The notes under the pieces: model-generated
What the model saw: only the letters and a program-made list of their open reading frames with translations
Told to the model about the DNA's origin: nothing
Databases searched by the model: none
Shown: one piece after another, positions 25,906-38,200 of the stretch
Position numbering within the stretch: position 1 is the first letter of the stretch
Layout of the letters: the number at the start of each line of letters is the position of its first letter
Position numbers and translations under genes: made by a program
Assembly (NCBI GenBank): GCA_021014325.1
Contig: CM037459.1
Location: forward strand, 1,674,001-1,738,000
DNA length: 64,000 nt
Origin: Plazaster borealis
Lineage: Eukaryota; Echinodermata; Asteroidea; Forcipulatida; Labidiasteridae
Reading direction: 5' to 3'

Positions 25906-26086
25906 TTAAAGAGGCATATTCGTCATGATCAAAGTGGGCCTGTTTCTGTACATGGAATTATGAACTCTCGATCTTCCAGTGACAGCACACGCGCACGACG
26001 AGGGAGGGCGCCATATACTACGGAGGGAGGGGCGTGAGCATGCAGTATACGTAACTGCTTTGATCATGATGATAGTGCCCCTTTAA
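25906..26086. mobile_element. TTAA-flanked MITE (181 bp)
   Basis: TTAAAGAGGCATATTCGTCA at the left, with inner ATGATCAAAG; CTTTGATCATGATGATAGTG and CCCCTTTAA at the right. Flanked by TTAA. The interior is GC-rich. Confidence 0.7.
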
Positions 26087-26769
26087 CCTTTAAAACAAAT
26101 TTGAACGATCAAAATGCGCTTGAAATAATAGTAATCATATTAGTTGAAACTTTTAGAAAAACAAAGTATGTTTAGAATCTTGAGTTATGAATCGAAGATT
26201 TATGGTGGAATTTTGCCATAAATTGTTTTTTGTAGAAAAATACCGTTTCGGGTCATTTTGAGTATTTTTGATGTCATGCAAACGGAATAATTAGGCCAAA
26301 ATGAAGTTATTTGTTTTCCCTACAAGTTTTATTTATTGGTTGGGGAGGACACAATTCAGACTATTTTTATCAGTAGCCCTATATTCTTAATATAATACTT
26401 AAATAGAATTTTCATAGAATAATGGGAATTATCTTATTTCGTTATGTTCAAATACAAATAACAATTGTAAACTCTCACCAAAGCCTTCCTGAAATTGATT
26501 TGATTTTCAAAATATGCTGCACATTTCTAAAACATTTATAACTATGAATACTAGCACTTTGTGAATGGAAACGAACCTTTGTTTACAAAAATGTAATATT
26601 TTTGTCAAAATAAAAATTACATTTCAACACAAATATTCCGATTGAACATTTTGAAAAACCAAACAAGAGGAGTCTTAGTTTAGAACACAAACCATGGACA
26701 TATATTTTCAGAATGTTGAAATATTCTAAACACCTTTCTGCTATAAAAAAATAAATAAAGAGTAACAAA
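26087..26769. other. AT-rich intergenic, no gene seen
   Basis: No coding or repeat structure recognised. Confidence 0.35.
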
Positions 26770-26860
26770 TCTAGGTCAGTTGGTAGAGCGCCGGCACCAT
26801 AAACTGGAGGATGCAGATTCAAGTCCTGCTCTCGTCAATTCTTCTCTGTTCAACCCAAAA
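26770..26860 (+). repeat. tRNA-derived SINE, family A
   Basis: CTAGGTCAGTTGGTAGAGCG (A box) and GATTCAAGTCCTGCTC (B box), then the TCAATTCTTCTCTGTTCAAC tail of the family. Confidence 0.65.
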
Positions 26861-27862
26861 CTATTTAAAAATTTTCCCAGTCATTTTCCTTGTGGTTTAT
26901 TACTTGATACAATTAAGAGAAGATAGAAGAATGCCGACCAAAGTCAAGTAAACGACATTGCTCTTTGGTGATACCGAGGACATTGATACAGACGACATTG
27001 ATTTTGATTTCACAAAACACTCATCCATCTGTTAGTGATAATATGTATTGGGACATGACTTTTCAATTAGCAATTCTAAAGATTGATACATAGTAAAGAT
27101 CAATTCTTAGCCATTTGAGAAATCGTCCAGTGGTGTCGCAGCTGTGGGGCGGGGGTACACCTCCATGGAGTCAGACATGCGAGTGTCCCGATTTTCGCCG
27201 AATTGTTTGAAAAGTTTGACAGATGATCAGCTACTTCCAAACGAACAACATACACAACTTTCGCATAGTGCCATGGACAATGCACAAAAATAACCCTACA
27301 TGAAAGGAATTTAGGGGGGGGAACTACAATAATTTCAATTTCACGTCAAAAGATCAAATAAGCCAAACAATCGGACATGGGGGTGTGCAAGCTCAAAACA
27401 GCAGTCAATTTTCAGCACTGGTGGCGCCCTTCAACGCGTCCGGAAAAATTCTTCGGCTTCGCCACCAGTCGGTCGACTTTACAATAGGTTGTTTGTTTTG
27501 TTTGTTTGTTTTGACTCGCCCGCGGGACGGTTGTGGGGATTTCCCCGTACATTACTTATTTTATAATAATTGTTTTAAGGGACTGATTTGTAAATTCTGA
27601 TGTTATCGGACCATTTGTAACCCTAAGGTTATAAACAGACAAATTATAGTCTGGGGCACTATGGGGCACAGGGGGGGGGGGGGGCGTGGGGGGACACGCG
27701 GTACCAATTCATTTTTTTTAAAATTATTTTTAATCATTTGTTTTTACTTTAGTTATCAGTATATACAAAGATTCTGAGTTTATTATTATTATTTTTAAAT
27801 ATATATTTTAATGTGCCACTAACTTCTCCCACTTGAATAAAACTTTGTTGATGCCTTGAATC

Positions 27863-27922
27863 ATGGAGGTAGTGGTGTGTCGGGGAGGAGGCCTACGAGA
27901 ATTTGCACGATCCATAGCAAAG
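27863..27922 (+). CDS. Possible orphan coding exon (weak)
   Basis: ATG, 20 codons (MEVVVCRGGGLREFARSIAK) and a good donor GTACGT at 27923. Composition looks coding, but I cannot join it to any other exon: spliced to the 32063 acceptor it hits a stop. ATGGAGGTAG is also the tip of a local repeat, so the start may be repeat-derived. Function unknown. Confidence 0.22.
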
Positions 27923-28191
27923 GTACGTGTATGTTTTACAACATAAAAAAGTTTATATGATACATGACCATTTTAGGCCATAAACACAAATATTTTCCTA
28001 TACTCTATGGCTATACCACCGGAACAGTCCTTTAGCAGTTTGAGCAAATAATTAACAACCCAGTGATGTGTAACTTCAAAAAACCCTAAACACCTATTTT
28101 AAAAGGAATTTTGGTATTGCAAAATCACAAGTTTCCCCTCGTCTAGTTCTGTCATTGACCTTTTTACTTTTTAAAGTGGTTAGCCAGAACA

Positions 28192-28226
28192 CCATGGAGG
28201 TAGGAATTTAATTCCTACCTCCATGG
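28192..28226. repeat. Perfect 35-nt palindrome, CCATGGAGGTAGGAATT
   Basis: CCATGGAGGTAGGAATT, one base, then its exact inverse. The same CTACCTCCATGG tip occurs at 29353 and 29728, bordering the array there. Confidence 0.8.
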
Positions 28227-29214
28227 GTACACCAACGTAGCTCATTCGAAGATAAAAAAACCCCACCAAAACACCCAATTATAATTTGAGAGACTACAAA
28301 CAAATAATCAAATATTCACAAAAAATATTTTTGAAAACAAAAGGTTACTGTCTGTTTTTTTATTGTTATGAAATAAAAGGTAAAAACAAAGGCCCCCCTT
28401 TATCTATTTGGTACAGTCTGGATTTACATCTCTACTTCCGGGTATGTCCTAACCCGCTTGTCGTCTGTGTGTGTTCTGTGTGACTCGACTAGACTCTGTG
28501 TCGTGCATTGTTATTTTCACTGGTAAATTTCACAACGCTATAGTCATGATCTGACGAGAAAGACCGTCAAATGAATCTTGGATATTAGCTGGCGACTCAT
28601 GCAATCGAAGGACTTTATTGGGGAAAAACAATGAGGTAATTGACAACAGATGCGTTTGGTCAATTTTAGGTGAGTAAATTGTGTGATGAGGTGGTGTGAT
28701 GTTCGCAGTTTAATTAACCGAAGTTTGATCCAGGGCAGGGGGTTTGAATGGAGTTTGATCGACCAGAGTCATACCGGTACGAGTACATACAAGTACGAGA
28801 ACACATAGGTATACAGGGAATGTATTATTGATCATGTGTTGATTTCAATACAAGTTATGAACAAATTATCTCTTCTGATCTTGCTGATGATTTGTCTGTC
28901 ATGTGAAGAGATTGAATGAAGTACGTGTTGGTTGCACTAGCTCGACATTTTGAGTTGCAATGATTGAACAATGAAATGAAGTCATGCCCCAAATGCCTCT
29001 GTGATATGGCTTCTCCTCCCCCTCATTCCCCAGGCGCGCAGGCACGCTAGGCCTTCTACTGACTATTGCATTGGTTTTGCTTACTTAAATTCCGGAATCA
29101 ACATTTGACCATTTGACTGAATATCCTGTTTTAATTCACATGTATGTTCTTCAAGTTCCTGAAAACGTTGTTTCCAAAATTCAGTTAAGTACAAATAGGT
29201 TTTGCAAGGGTAGA

Positions 29215-29735
29215 GCTCGATTTCAAAAAGAGATGTTTGATTGATCTTAACTGCGAATCAATCGTAATTGAAGCAAAGTGTGATGTCACAATACAAATCA
29301 CAATGGTGATATTGGCAACTCAACTTTAAGATGAATCTTAGTGCTTTGTGAAATCTACCTCCATGGTGAAATCGAGCCCAGGGGCCGATTTCACAAAGAT
29401 CTAATCGGCTCCAGGGCTCGATTAGGGGCCGATTTCACAAAGCACTTTAGTTCATCTGAAGATGAGTTATCAGTATTACTATAGTGATTTGTATTGTGAC
29501 ATCACTCTTTGCTAAGCAACTGCGATGGATTTTCAGTTACGATCAATCTTAACTCTTTGTGAAATCGAGCCCTGGAGCCGATTTCACAAAGCAATAAAAT
29601 TCATCGCAAGACAAATTTCCAGTATCACCATAGTGATTTGTATTGTGACATCACGCTTTACTAAGCAACTACGATTGATTTGCAGTTACGATCAATCTTA
29701 GATCTTTGTGAAATCGGCCCCAGGACTATGGAGGT
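29215..29735. repeat. Array of 'GATTTCACAAAG' repeats
   Basis: Several head-to-tail and inverted copies of one unit of about 130 bp: CCGATTTCACAAAGCA on one side, CTTTGTGAAATCGAGCCC on the other. TTGTATTGTGACATCAC and GCTAAGCAACT lie inside each. Single copies are at 2831, 26998 and 48067. Confidence 0.75.
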
Positions 29736-30659
29736 AGGATTAGATGCGCGCCTGGACTAACAATTTTTTAACATGGAGGCCTTGATGTTTGCTTATTAAT
29801 ACAAAAGTTTCTATTGTTCCTGACTTTTTAACGAAACTTGGAAGTCATCATTTCGCAGAAAAGGTGGCATTGCTTGTATACTTTTAAAATTCAAGGCCTG
29901 GTTCTGTTGGCAAGACTGAAGAAATTAGTTAGTGGATCTACATGTACTGTATGCCGGTACTGGCTAACTTTCAGTACCTAAATACATACATCTACATCTA
30001 TTCTGCTAGTTGTCAAACCTGTTCAGCATCTAGACAAGTAAACACTTATTAACCTGGTTTGCAGTATAGCTCCCTCTTTGATAAATTGATGCATACACGA
30101 GTAGCCAAAATTTTACACTTGGTTTTAACTGATCATCGCTGCGCAGCACATTGCTTGGGTTTCTGTCTATGGAGCTATAATTTCAAGGTTTGAACCATGT
30201 GGTATTTTTTAAAATTGTTGTTTTCATCCCCCCAAAATAAGAATTCTCTTCTGTAATGTACATTTAAATGGGTAGTAGGCCTACTACCTTTTCTTTTTCT
30301 GATTTATGACTCCTGAGGATTTTTTTAAAGGGTGATAAAATTCAAAATTCATAAATGGTCTGATTCCCATTTCGGGATTACAAAGTCACAACGACAATGT
30401 CTGCGTGGAACCAGACATAACATTTATCGCTGTAGGCCTAACATTTCCAAGTTAAAAAAAAAACAATCTCTGCGCATGTTCAATGCCACTTTACGTTTAC
30501 TTAAAAATAGGTGGTGCCGGCAAAATATCCACGGCCAAGAAATTAAGGGAATACTCAACATCTTAGATCAGCTAGAACTCATGTAGCAGCCTTTCAACTG
30601 TTTTGCTTAGGGGACATGTTTTATAACAAAACAAGTTGTTGAATTGCAAAAAAAGTACC
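29736..30659. other. Intergenic, no gene seen
   Basis: An open frame at 30332-30586 is basic and low in conserved features; I do not call it. Confidence 0.4.
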
Positions 30660-31005
30660 CAAGCTCTGGTGTTGTCAGCAGCAGAGTGATGGGTTCAAAT
30701 CCCGGTCATGACACTTGTGCCCTTGAGCAAGGCACTCAACCATAATTGCTTTGTAAAAAGTTGGGAATGTAGTGCATTCTGCTCTACCAGCCAGGCGCCT
30801 AGTGGATGATACCCATGCCTACATCCTTATAAACTGTGAAGGGAGTAACCCTGTTTCAGCCCCAGGAGTACATGTAGGTGGCATTGTGCCCCTGGTGGCA
30901 GTTGATTTGGGTCGATTGCCCAAACCGGTTAAGTGTAGCCCTCACCTTGAAGTGGCCGTCCGGCCTTGTGATATTGGGCAATATCTCATAAAACATTGTT
31001 AAAAA
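30660..31005 (+). repeat. tRNA-derived SINE
   Basis: AAGCTCTGGTGTTGTCAGCA and GGTTCAAATCCCGGTCATGA match the 3' half of the family B tRNA head. The body differs and ends near an A-run at 31003. Confidence 0.6.
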
Positions 31006-31151
31006 AAACTAACCATTTGAGTCACTTGCTCAATTGCACCCGTACTCTCACAATCAAGTTTGTGTTTTCACAAACACTTCGTCATTGATTTTTGAAAACT
31101 GAGTCCCATCCTCCAGTTTCCAATACAACACAGATACATGTACAGTAGACC

Positions 31152-31965
31152 TTACTCACTTGGCGCCATCAGTCAAAAGAAGGTAGCTCATTGGCCAATC
31201 CTGTGAGCTGCGCGTACAATAGATCTGCGTTTCCATTGTTTCAATAACGTCAATGCATTAGGTCTATGGTAGAACCAAGCTGTGAAAATTGTATCAAAGT
31301 CGATAGTCACTGTTCATGGAAAACAAGGAAAAACAATTTATATTTTGTCAGGGTTCGTATGCGCTGTGGCAATGAAAATAAGCAGTGTTGATTTTGGAGG
31401 TTTTCAATCATGTACTATTTTCTTGACAGTCAAAAATATTTATATTTTGGATTGAAAGTGAAACAAACCATTTTTTCCCTCTTAATAATAATAATTTTTT
31501 ACATTATAAATCCTGCACTTCCTTGTGACTTGTGTTGGTATTTTTTTTTTTTACAAAAAAATCATTTGGATATTTTTTTGTGAGGTCAACTTAAAACCCT
31601 TCCCAAAAAGGTCAGTTTGAAATTGAAAAAATACAATAAAAAATATTCTGGTCTAGTATAAGATAAAGTTCAGGTAAATCTGAGAGTTGACTTACAAAAA
31701 TGTACCATACTGTACGATTTATGTTTATCCCCGAACTGCAGCTTTTGTGATGTATATTTCATTAAAACATTCTGGAAAAAAATGCTTGATTGAAAAGTTG
31801 AACAAAAGTTTTCTCATGTGGGAAGATGCATTTAGGTGTCTCATAAGGAAGTTGAGTAGAGGTCTATAGAACCCTTGCATTGGGCTGAGGTCAAACAATG
31901 GAAACTTGTACGCACCGCGCAGAACTCTCAGCCATTGATATCTTCTTTGACCTCAGTGAGGGCAC
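31152..31965. mobile_element. Possible inverted-repeat element (0.8 kb)
   Basis: The outer 90 bp are imperfect inverted copies: CACTTGGCGCCATCAGTCAA, TTTCCATTGTTT and TAGGTCTATGG on the left; CCTATAGACCTCTA-type, AAACAATGGAAAC and TTGACCTCAGTGAGGGC on the right. The interior is AT-rich. It ends about 100 bp before the STAP acceptor at 32062. Confidence 0.45.
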
Positions 31966-32062
31966 TGTTTGGGCTTGTAACCTCACATGCTGTCATGCAA
32001 GAGATACTAACAAAAGGGATTACAAAAATCTATGTTGAAACTTTCCTTTTTTTACTCTTCAG

Positions 32063-32164
32063 CAGATGAGACCCTTTTGAGAATGTAACGTAAATCACGT
32101 AAACAATATAATTGCACCAAGTACAGACCTGCACCTCACACAGATTGATCAGCAACTGCCAACC
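32063..32164 (+). other. STAP 5' UTR part of first coding exon
   Basis: A strong pyrimidine tract and CAG end at 32062, suggesting the ATG exon is spliced to an upstream untranslated exon not identified here. In-frame stops precede the ATG. Confidence 0.5.
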
Positions 32165-32257
32165 ATGGACGCTGAAGCACCACCAGATTCACCTGTGACT
32201 CCTGGACTCACCAAGCACTATGAAGGATTTTTGGAAAAGAAAGGACCCAAGGACAAG
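32165..32257 (+). CDS. STAP: STAP exon 1: start and PH strand 1
   Basis: 31 codons, MDAEAPPDSPVTPGL then YEGFLEKKG. Donor GTAAAT at 32258, phase 0. Confidence 0.88.
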
Positions 32258-35200
32258 GTAAATTAAATTCAGTTCTTAAAATTGTTTGTTTCTCTTGAAC
32301 TTCATTTATAACCACTTTGAGCACTAAACAACAGCTCATTTTGGTAAGTTAGCTGTTTGCCAGCAGCTATTTTGTTTTCCTTAAAAGCATCCACAGAACC
32401 TTTTGAATGAATGTAATCATTAACCATTTGTGCAATTTATAATCCTAGACGTTAAACCAATGTTTGTATGAGAGATATTGGCTGTTGCCAGCTTGGTGTT
32501 TGTCGAGTTCCCTTGACGGAATATCACCTAAACAAACAAACAAACAAACAAACCATCGTGTAATTAATTAAAGTGTTGTTGTTTACAAGAGCACAAATGT
32601 CAGTGTAAAACAGTGCCAAACAGTCTTGAATTTCCATCCAAGATAGATTTACATGTACGTAGAGGAAGAAAGTTTCTTTGTTTCGAGAGCTGTCATCAGC
32701 TTCATATTTACAAAACCCGTAGGCCCTAAATCTGTCCAAAAAACACAAACAAAACAAAAATATTTGTAAAAAAAAGTCAACTTATTTGTATTTTTAAGTA
32801 TTACAGTTTTTAAAAATCCTTAGAACTTGTATTCACCCAAATCCCTTAGCTTAGCAACTCAGAAAAAATTGTACTCTAGAATAAGCTTAAATCTAATAAT
32901 AGTTCCTGAGTTGGTTAAATTCATCAAAGTCTCACCAAACATGGGAACAAAGTCAGACCAAACATGGGAATGAATTTTGGAGGATAAAAGAAATCGGTTG
33001 AACAAAACATACACTTTGAGAGTAGTACAAAATAAAGCCTTTGGTTATGTTTTAAAACAAAGAGTTAATTAAAACTCAGATTTTATTCTGCACATTCTAA
33101 ATATATTTATCCCCATGAATATTCATTGGAACTATTGACCCATCGAAGGGAAAGCCCCAGGAGTGTCCAAAATTTGCCCAACGTTTTGTCAGGGTTGTTC
33201 TGTTTACCACAGCTTCTGTAATCTGAAGGTTCTTGTGCATGGCATGCTGATGATAAGCGGTTGAATGAACCTTAGACTTTTGTATTGTGTTCGCATACTG
33301 TCCTTAGGTGTACCAGGTTCTTTGTTAGAGACCATAACCTTTTCCGAAGGGGCCACAGAGAGCCTGGACTTCCAGTAGGCACGATTTGTACAACTCAAAG
33401 AAAACATTACATCTGAAATTTTATGGAAATTGCACTTTGTCAACTTTTGATATGTGAAGAAAAGGCGCACATCTCAAAACTTGTTCAGCTCTTATTTTTA
33501 TAACTCATGAATCGATGTGGAAGTTTATGGCATAAAAATGTAATTCCCATAATGACCAGTGTAGTATCTTGCCTGCCAGAAAGGTCCTCGAATGTACAAG
33601 GTCAATATATTTGTAAACAAAGGTTACACAACTCTGAAAAATGACCTTCTGGCAGTCCTTCTGGCACCCTGTCATTCCTTTATATGTTGCCCTTTTTCCT
33701 GTTAAAGGAAGATGTACAGCCTTTTGGTTTTCCTTGGAGAAATTCCCCCTCCCTTCCTCCTCCCCCTCCACCCCCCTCGAAGAAGCCGCTTTTAGGGAAA
33801 AGATGAAGCCACTTTAAGCATATAATGTTATATGAAGAGCATGCTTTCATTCAAAGTCTTTGGCGTGGAAATCTTATTATTTGGATTGAAGTGGATTTAT
33901 AATCTGTTTATTACATGTATGTTGATACTGTAAACTAATTTATAAGGATTTGTGATTTCACAACCAGGAGGTTGAGGCGGGGGTTGGGGGGGGGGGGCTT
34001 CACCCTGGACCTCTAGGCAAGGGTAAACCTAGGCTCCCTCCCCCTTTTTTTCAGAAATATTCACCGGTCATTACATAAAGGGAGTTTACATAAAATATCA
34101 TATTTCAAAGACACAGCATGTTTTGTATAGTTTATGATGTACACTGTACTTTTCAATGGTGTTTAGAGATCTCAACAAACAGAAAATAACTTATTTTCCC
34201 AAAACAATAATGTATATGGGTGTATCATTTTTGTACCATACATACTGTGGCCATTTGTACTGTATGGTTCATTGCATTGTGTTGAATGCAAGCCAGTTTG
34301 ATAGTTTGATTTATTGAATTTTCTATTCATTTTATTTCATAGCTGAACCTACTAAGGGTCAGTACCACTGAAAAACACCCCTGCATTTGCATTTTATTGA
34401 CAAGTTCACATCAACTGTTACTTCAGTGGCCAACCTGTGTGGGTTTCAGAATGTAGTGAAGTGCAAAGTGGTATTATGGTTACTTTGTTAAGGTGTGGGT
34501 GCAATTCAAACACGTCTGCTACTGATGAAAACTGGGTGTCCAATTTGTTCACTTACAATACACATGTAATGACAGATAAAACAGAGTGTCCAAATTTAAA
34601 ACAAGTGTCCAAAAGACACCCAGACACCCCTCTGGCTATGCAGCCAATGTTAAACAAGTTTCCTTGTACAGAACTAATATTGTTTTATGTAGTTCTGGTA
34701 CTAGTGAAACCAAGGATGCCTCATAAGTGAACTTAATCACTGTAGCTCGTAAGCCTGAGGAAACCTGTAAACAAGGATGCTTTCTACAACATGTACGTGA
34801 AACAGAAACACCGGTGTTAACCCCTACTCTTACCACGATAAGTGTTCTGGGTTCTTTTAACGTGCACTACCAATCCTAGTACACAGGACCTACAATCAGC
34901 TTTTTGTCTCATCCGAATGACAACAATTACAATGTATGGTAAAGTATCTTGCTCGATGACACAAGTGCCACGACTGGGAGTGGGAATCGAACCCAATTTT
35001 AGTGATCAGAAACACCAGAGCTTGAGTCCGGCGCTCTTAACTGCTCGGCCACGACACACCAACTACAGCATCCGCATTATAAATGTTTTTCTTACAAATT
35101 GGAAACCTAGATTTAGCCTTTTCTTGAAAACGCAGGTGAATGCCATCAGGTGTTAATTCCTAAAAATCTAACCTGCGGGGTGAAACAAAAACTAGATTTT

Positions 35201-38200
35201 CAAATGAGACAATCCTTTTTGTGGGAAGTTGGAATAGTTAAATATTAACTTCCTGGTTTTAGAAGTCACTGAGTCTGATCTAAACATAATAATTCCTGGT
35301 TTGAAACTCATTTACTTAGAAGCCAAAGCAAATGGTAAGTAACAACTAACAAAGGCCTACAGAGAAGGAAGTGGTGAAATAAAAAAACAGATAGCACTGC
35401 TTTGTGATGAATAATGGTTAATGCTGGATTTTAATTACACTGACTGTCAACCGCCTGAGACCACTGTGCATTGAGTTTCAGCCAGAGCTGTTCCTCTTTC
35501 ACTCTGGACCCAATTTCATAAAGCATGTAAGCACAAAAACTTGCTTAGAAAACTATTGCTTAAGAAAAATATATGAGGTTACCAGCCAAAATACCATACA
35601 GGTACATGTACATGTACCATTGATGTGACTGGTACCCCACTCATTTCTTGCTTAGCAAAGAAATTTGCTAAGCAGAATGTTCTGCTAAACAGCTCTATGA
35701 AATCGGGCCCTGATGTGAACCCCCCAAAAAACAAAAACAAAAACAAAAACAACCCAAAACCCCAAAATTAATCTCGTTAGTTTGCATCACATTTCAAGTA
35801 AACAAAATTAGTGTAATCAAAATCAGTTCAGCTAGTGTGATGGTTGAGTGAATCCTGACCCATAATTTTTTTTTTTTTACTTGAGACTGAGCAAGTTATA
35901 ATACAAAATATTATACAAATTTGACTCAAGTATCTAGATAAACCACAGGGGCAACTGACTGGGTAAATTTTAATTAATTTTGGGTTGAACAAAGAACAAT
36001 TGACTAGAGCGAGATTTGAACCTGCAACCTCCAAATTAACGTGCTTGCGCACCACCAAATGAGCCATCTAGCCCTTATGTTGCAGTCTCCTTTTTTTTGG
36101 TCAGTATCCTTGTTTGGGGGTGCCAGTCAGAAGCCATCAAATTGACTCGTACTATGGCTAATTCAAACATGGATCATAACTGTTCAACAACTATTTTTGA
36201 AATTTTCCAATAGCACTATCGGCTATTATTTTTCACTGATAAGTCATACAACCAAATATTATTCAAACTCAACTTGTAATAGGCTATTAGCACTCTGCAC
36301 TAATGCAGGAGCCAAGTACCCAGATCTGAGACGAATGTGTCAAATTTCACTAACATTTATGTATTATACGCGTGTCATGGCCGAGCGGATAAGAATCACC
36401 AGACTCAAGCTCTGGTGTTTCTGATCAGTGGAGTGTGGGTTCGAGTCCCGGTCGTGACAATTGTGTCCTTAAGCAAGACACTTCACCATTTTTTGCTTCT
36501 CTTCACCCAGGTGTATAAATGGGTACTGGCGAGAGCTGGGGAGTAACCTGCGATGGACTTGCAGCCTGTCCAGGGGGAATAGAAATATTATCAGTTGTTT
36601 TTACCAAGGACTTACAAGGCGTGCAAACATGTCCAAGTTTTATGTTTACTCTTTTGTACTGACTATTCTACTAAACTGCAGTTTGGTGCGTAGATGGTGC
36701 GGTTTGTAAGTGGTGGAATGTTTGTCTGACAGTCGGGTATTTTGAGCAAAAGTGACGTCATTAGTGCGGAGTGTTCTTTAAACATGAACCCAAAGTTTTT
36801 AACAATTTGTTTTGTGAATATTTTTCTTCTAGGACTATGAGAAGCAGTGGATAATTCTTCTTGGAGACAGAATGCTGGCTTATCCACAGAGAATTGCACA
36901 GCGAGAATTCAACTCAGTCAAAGTACGTGTCCCATAATAATTTATCTGACTCATAGGCCGCATCCGAATCGAGTGACTTCAGCTATGGCTATTGTTATCG
37001 ACTGTTGTACATGTAGCAGCAGTCCAGCCATAGCCACTGTTGGAGCCATTAATTCGGACACGACCATACAGGGCTCAAATTTTTTTTTGGGGGGGGGAGT
37101 AGAATGTGGCGTGTCGTGGCCGAGCGGATAATAACACCGAACTCAAGCTCTGGTGTTTCTGATCAGCAGAGTGTGGGTTCGAATCCTAGTCGTGACACCT
37201 GTGTCCTTAAGCAAGACACTTAACCACTAGCTTCGTCCTTCGGATGGGACGTAAAGCCGTTGGTCCCGTGTGTTATGTAATGCACATAAAAGAACCCAGT
37301 GCACTTATCGTAAAGAGAAGGGGTTCGCCCTGGTGTTCCTGGTCTGATTGGCAGCATATATTGCGCCACAGCACCTTGTAAACCATTGCATGGTGCTATA
37401 ATTGAGTAGGCCACATACTCAATTGTTTAGCTCCACATACCTTGCAGGAAAAAAAATGCAGTCAGACAATGGTGCGCTTAGAAACATCTGTATTAAGAGC
37501 CTAATAAATGTTGTGTATTATTATTATTAGAATGCGCCGAGGATAACCTTAAGAGTCATAGTTCTAACCATAGCACTCGAAGCAGTCGTCATAGTAACTG
37601 CAACCCAGTTAGTACTTTGAAAAGTCAAGACCCAAAAGTTAATACTAAGGTCTAATAAATTATCTAAGTGGGTCTAATAAATTATCAAAGGCATGGCTCA
37701 TTTACTGGAAAGTCAAATGCTGTCAGTGTTTCACTTTCGTTTTGTGTTGTTTTAATGGAAACAATAACTGACCTTGCTGATGATTTTGTTGGAGATCAAC
37801 TATAGTGTTTTGTACTGTACACCAAACATGAAGTTGTTAAGAGTAAGGGACTGTAAATATCAAACATAGGGTGGCCACGGTCAAAAATAGATTTTCTTCT
37901 TACTTTCATATTTGATGGACCTTGGTCCCAAACTAACAACTGTGGGAAAAAATTGTTTTAAATAGCTTCGTTGCCATGGCAACAGCCGATTTACTATTTC
38001 TGAGTGGTTTCGCCATTTTTTGGGTTTTGGAATATCAAAATTTCCCTATTTTTAAGGCTGCGTTACCATTAAACAGAATATAGACCATTATTTTCTTGAA
38101 ATGTTATGGATAGGTGGGACCTTAGAGGCTGCATTGAATGCATACAAATAATCACCAGGTATACGGGTGGGTTATACCATTAGTTTCAAATAGGGGTGTT

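Larger units (their letters stand above)
32258..36832. other. STAP intron 1
   Basis: Holds SINEs at 34690-35066, 35990-36076 and 36367-36560, a MITE at 35505-35711, and G/C-run microsatellites near 33977. No other gene seen. Confidence 0.6.

Noticed and set aside
36367..36455. tRNA-Leu gene
   Set aside because: Both promoter boxes are good, but the stems are diverged and the same head occurs in many copies with a SINE body, so it is a retroposon.
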